Assembly (NCBI RefSeq): GCF_018131015.1
Contig: NZ_JAFCJJ010000003.1
Span: forward strand, 124,001 to 188,000
Origin: Bradyrhizobium diazoefficiens
GTDB taxonomy: Bacteria > Pseudomonadota > Alphaproteobacteria > Rhizobiales > Xanthobacteraceae
DNA: 64,000 nucleotides
Reading direction: 5' to 3'
Shown: positions 61,273 to 64,000 of the stretch, in pieces
Layout: each line of letters starts with the position of its first letter
How positions within the stretch are numbered: position 1 is the first letter of the stretch
The notes under the pieces: model-generated
Databases searched by the model: none
What the model saw: the letters and a program-made list of their open reading frames with translations, nothing else
What the model was told of the DNA's origin: nothing
Program-made: the position numbers and the translations under genes

Positions 61273-62399
61273 GTCGGCACCTGCGGAACGGTCGAGATCA
61301 GGGCGTTGCGCGCCAGCGAGAACGACTGCTTGTAGGAACCGCGCTCGATCTCGTGGGTGACGCTCTTGACGTAATAGAGCCCGTCATAGGGCAGCCCGGC
61401 GCCGCGCACGCCGACCAGTTGCCGCGATTTCAACACGCGGCCATATCTTGCCACGTCGAGCTTGCCGCTGCCGAACACGCTGTCGCTGTGCTGGCTGGCA
61501 TAGGCGAGCCCCGCCATCAGCGCCTGCGGTGCGGACAGATGCGCCGTGTTGGTGAGCTTCTCGATCTTCGGCGGCAGCGGCGGCACGGCGCCGAGCGGCG
61601 GGCTCATCGGTGTGATGTCGGGGATCGGCACCGGGATAGGCGCCTTGCTGTTGCTCTCCTGGAAGAACACGATCGGCATGATCTTGTGTTCCTTGTCGAA
61701 GTTGAACGAGATGTCCTCGACATTGGTGAGCGCGTCCATGTTGGTGGTGAGCGCCGGCTGCGGCGCGCCGAAGCGGATCTCGGGCCCCCAATAGGCCTTG
61801 GAGGCGCCGGGCGCGGGACCGGCCTCGAGATAGAAGACGTAGCCGGCCTCGGTCGCGAGCCGCTTGACGTAGGCGTAGTCGCTGCCCTTCTGCTGCGGGA
61901 TCTGCTGTATGGGGATCGGGGGGATGTCGAGCACGCTCGGGATCACCATCGGGATCACGCCAAGCGCTGCGTATTTGGCAAGGATCGCGAGCACGCGGAC
62001 CGATGGCGGCATCGCCGGAAAGGGCAGGCCGGGCAGCTCGATGATGTCCATCAGCGCCGACATGTCCTTGCCCTTGATCACGAGCTTGCCGACGCCGCCC
62101 GAGCCGGGCTGGGTCTCGGCATTGGTGACCATGCCGTCGATGAGGGACTCGGCCGTGCCGTTGATGGTCACCACCAGCACCACGCGCAGCAGCGGCGGCA
62201 GCGCCCCGCCGCCGGCGAGCAGGAAGATGGTGCGCAATGGGGAACGTACGGGCAGGTCGAAGGTCAGCTCGAACCCGCTCTGCGCATCGCCCGATCCGAT
62301 CTCGACCTTGGCATGGGTCAGCGTCTCCAGCACCTCGCGCGGCGCCGGCACGGGGGCCGGGCCGATCTGGAGCGAGAGCTGAACGCCGCCCTGCATCAT
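61269..62399 (-). CDS. gpD-like/VgrG N-terminal-like hub protein
   Basis: A 376-residue protein of the late-control gpD/gp27-like type: tail-hub folds with SALMDIIELPGLPF, YAYVKRLATEAGYVFYLEAGP and a C-terminal YDGLYYVKSVTHEIERGSYKQSFSLARNALIST. A proline-rich stretch (about 270-300) separates the parts. AAGGAGG precedes the ATG. With the separate gpV spike it makes the split form of VgrG. Confidence 0.87.
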   Translation of the reverse strand: MMQGGVQLSLQIGPAPVPAPREVLETLTHAKVEIGSGDAQSGFELTFDLPVRSPLRTIFLLAGGGALPPLLRVVLVVTINGTAESLIDGMVTNAETQPGSGGVGKLVIKGKDMSALMDIIELPGLPFPAMPPSVRVLAILAKYAALGVIPMVIPSVLDIPPIPIQQIPQQKGSDYAYVKRLATEAGYVFYLEAGPAPGASKAYWGPEIRFGAPQPALTTNMDALTNVEDISFNFDKEHKIMPIVFFQESNSKAPIPVPIPDITPMSPPLGAVPPLPPKIEKLTNTAHLSAPQALMAGLAYASQHSDSVFGSGKLDVARYGRVLKSRQLVGVRGAGLPYDGLYYVKSVTHEIERGSYKQSFSLARNALISTVPQVPT

Positions 62400-62413
62400 C
62401 TGGACTTGCCTCC

Positions 62414-62764
62414 TTACAGCCCGTTCGGACGGGGAATCTGCACGCGTTCGCCTTGCGTGTCGGTCAATTCGAACGGATCGGTCACGACATTGGCGTCGGC
62501 GATCCGCCAATACAGCTCGGGGTCGCCGAGCGTCGCGGAGGCGAGCGTGTCGGGCCGCTCGCCGGCATTGACGATGTGCTCGCCCGCGATGCCGATGTCG
62601 CGTGCCTGTGGAATGAAGCGGCGCAGCACGTAAGCGACGCCGGGATCGTCGGCACTGCGCTTCAGCCGCCCGATCGCCGCGCCGTGGTAGCGGCTGTTCG
62701 GCGCAAAGGTGTTGTCTGGAAACGCTCCGGCGTCGATCAGCATCTGGACAGGATCCGAGGACAT
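62414..62764 (-). CDS. gpX/LysM-like tail connector
   Basis: A 116-residue protein; the C-terminal half (AGERPDTLASATLGDPELYWRIADANVVTDPFEL) has the pattern of phage tail gpX or LysM modules. The ATG at 62764 has GGAG 6 bp before it; a TTG 15 bp upstream overlaps the previous stop. It probably sits between tube and hub. Confidence 0.8.
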   Translation of the reverse strand: MSSDPVQMLIDAGAFPDNTFAPNSRYHGAAIGRLKRSADDPGVAYVLRRFIPQARDIGIAGEHIVNAGERPDTLASATLGDPELYWRIADANVVTDPFELTDTQGERVQIPRPNGL

Positions 62765-62775
62765 GTCGCGCTCCG

Positions 62776-63444
62776 TCAAGGCAGACTGGTGAGACCAAGC
62801 GAGGCCAGCGAAGCACTGCCGGTCAGGCCGGCGAGGGTTTCGCGGGTACGCAGGTAGTTGATGAAGATGGTGCCGCCGCGATGCGAGAAACCGAGGTCGT
62901 CGGTGCTCATCACGTGCAGCCCGAGCGAGACCTTGGCGCGGATCGGGTTGAGCGCGGGGTCGAACGCCTCCTCGACGATGGAGAATTCGGCCACGCGCAC
63001 CGGGGCAATCCGGTTCTTGCTCCAGACGAACAGGACCAGCGGTGCCTCCGGAGGCAGGATCTCGAGCGTGCCGTTGTCCGCCTGGCTCGCGATGTCCAGC
63101 AGCTCGTCGACGCTCGGATTGACGAGTGCCTCGAGCACCGCGAGCTGCGGCGCGATGCCGAAAGCGACCGCATTGGCGTGCGCGTCGGGATCTGCGAGCT
63201 GGTCGGTCGCGTCGATCTCTGCGTCGAGCTTGATGGTCTCGATAGCCGGTCCCTTCAGCCGGAACGGTTGTGCCCGCGCGTTGCCGCCCGAGGCATCGCC
63301 ACCGGTGCCCTGCACCTGGTAAGTCCGGCTCAGCGTGTCCGGATTGTACTGCAGCGCGATCTGCCGGCGCACCGTGCCGCCGCCCGGCGCCAGCACAACG
63401 AGGCCGCCCTTGAGCAGTTTCGGAGAGGCGGTGAAGCCGGTCAT
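62776..63444 (-). CDS. CIS-tube-type adaptor protein
   Basis: A 222-residue protein. The N-terminal IALQYNPDTLSRTYQVQG is characteristic of the CIS_tube family in extracellular contractile injection systems, followed by a tube-like beta-barrel segment (FRLKGPAIETIKLDAEIDATD). Later strands (PLVLFVWSKNRIAPVRVAEFSIVEEAFDPALNPIRAKV) resemble the tube-initiator Afp7 group. Start chosen at ATG 63444 (TGF next). Expected to cap the inner tube at the baseplate. Confidence 0.82.
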   Translation of the reverse strand: MTGFTASPKLLKGGLVVLAPGGGTVRRQIALQYNPDTLSRTYQVQGTGGDASGGNARAQPFRLKGPAIETIKLDAEIDATDQLADPDAHANAVAFGIAPQLAVLEALVNPSVDELLDIASQADNGTLEILPPEAPLVLFVWSKNRIAPVRVAEFSIVEEAFDPALNPIRAKVSLGLHVMSTDDLGFSHRGGTIFINYLRTRETLAGLTGSASLASLGLTSLP

Positions 63445-63457
63445 GGCAGATACTCGC

Positions 63458-64000
63458 TCATGTGGACTCACTGCCAGATTTCCTGGGGTGACGGATGCTG
63501 AAGACGAAGATGTTCTTCTCGATATAGTCCGCGGGAACCGGCTTGTCGGGGAACATCGCCTTCGCCATCTCCTTGCGGATGTGGTCTTCGTTCACGACGC
63601 CGAACGGATGTGCGGAATATTGATCTTGTCCGACCTTGATCGTGTTTTCGTTGGCGTAGTTGCAGAACCGAAGCAACCAGTTGTGCTTGTTGCATTGATC
63701 GAGTGCGTCGATGTTGCTCCACACGACCTTGCTACCGATCGGTGCTTCGTTGAGCAGAACCTTCATTGACTTCTTCAACTGGATCTCGCCAGCTTGCTCG
63801 ATGACGCCACCCTCCCGGTGGCCCTCCACATAGGTGAAAGGCTTCTCGCCGGGCTTGGTCGCCGTCGGTCCGGTGTTTTCCCACCGTTTGTTGACCCGGC
63901 TGTCGATGCCGAATTCAAGCGGGGTATATTTCTTGTTGAATTCTTCGCGCGTCATCATCCGCCAGTCGGCATAGACGACAGTCGCGACGCCGGCGCCGTA
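63458..64000 (-). CDS. C-terminal part of an unrecognised protein, candidate injection-system cargo (5' end outside window)
   Basis: The last 180 residues of a protein; the frame is open to the right edge, so the ATG at 63958 is not the true start. The segment is hydrophilic and Lys/Asn/Glu-rich (EEFNKKYTPLEFGIDSRVNKRW, FCNYANENTIKVGQDQYSAHPF, PADYIEKNIFVFSIRHPRK), unlike the Ala/Val/Pro-rich structural proteins beside it, and its DNA is visibly less GC-rich. I recognise no domain. Position at the hub end of the cluster and foreign-looking composition fit a cargo or toxin domain, but a structural role is not excluded. Confidence 0.6.
   Translation of the reverse strand, partial: YGAGVATVVYADWRMMTREEFNKKYTPLEFGIDSRVNKRWENTGPTATKPGEKPFTYVEGHREGGVIEQAGEIQLKKSMKVLLNEAPIGSKVVWSNIDALDQCNKHNWLLRFCNYANENTIKVGQDQYSAHPFGVVNEDHIRKEMAKAMFPDKPVPADYIEKNIFVFSIRHPRKSGSEST

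Noticed and set aside
48996..63444. Prophage
   Set aside because: Tail and baseplate genes only; no capsid, portal, terminase, integrase, lysis gene or tRNA attachment site is visible, and the DUF6519 and CIS-tube types point to an injection particle.
48996..63444. Type VI secretion system
   Set aside because: A split gpD/gpV hub, gpJ/gpI proteins and a CIS-tube adaptor are present, and no TssJ/L/M, TssA or ClpV-type gene is seen in the window.

Overview
The window reads as chromosomal DNA of a high-GC alphaproteobacterium, most likely Bradyrhizobium or a close relative (Rhodopseudomonas group). This is inferred from base composition, the FixK/FixJ-type regulators, a phasin, an invasion-associated-locus-B-like protein, a DUF1127-type small protein and the alphaproteobacterial layout of the hut genes. 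It is densely coded, with many ATGA/TTGA/GTGA start-stop overlaps. No tRNA, rRNA, CRISPR array or insertion sequence was recognised.

Region 1 (1-11,115) is acyl and storage metabolism: the 3' end of pta, then ackA and fabI. Convergent to these is a CoA-transferase pair with a MaoC-type hydratase. Then come a helical protein of unknown function coupled to an alpha/beta hydrolase, a secreted protein with two alpha/beta-hydrolase domains, another hydrolase with a phasin, a potassium-channel-like protein and a MarC protein.

Region 2 (11,129-31,160) looks like a low-oxygen or stress island. It holds a cysteine-free FixK-type Crp/Fnr regulator, a FixJ-type response regulator, a receiver-only protein, two AspT-type exchangers, a SulP permease, an Orn/Lys/Arg-type decarboxylase, a polyphosphate kinase 2, a HlyD-type adaptor, a sensor histidine kinase with a periplasmic binding-protein-like sensor, and DUF3300/DUF2950 envelope proteins. 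Six FNR/FixK-type palindromes (TTGAT-N4-ATCAA, three perfect and three with one mismatch) lie upstream of operons in regions 1 and 2. They tie the decarboxylase/exchanger, SulP/AspT, CoA-transferase, tandem hydrolase, HlyD and DUF3300 operons into one probable regulon.

Region 3 (31,253-34,650) is ordinary accessory content: a LysR regulator, a DUF1127-type protein, a glutathione transferase, a concanavalin-like secreted protein, a GlcG/HbpS-like protein and an intergenic nested palindrome.

Region 4 (34,656-48,980) is histidine catabolism. Divergent operons hutF-hutC-ABC transporter-M20 amidohydrolase (minus) and hutI-hutH-hutU (plus) flank a perfect 20-bp palindrome, the likely HutC operator. 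No hutG is seen; the M20 hydrolase may replace it. A three-subunit molybdenum hydroxylase (xanthine dehydrogenase/CoxSML family) follows hutU.

Region 5 (48,996-64,000, all minus) is part of a contractile-injection-system-like locus. It has a tube/LysM-type adaptor, a gpX-like protein, a gpD-like hub, a gpV-like spike, a PAAR-like tip, gp25, two gpJ-like baseplate proteins, a gpI-like protein, a large DUF6519/beta-helix protein and a small LysM-like protein. A compositionally different partial gene at the right edge is a candidate effector. Sheath, tube and ATPase genes are not in the window.
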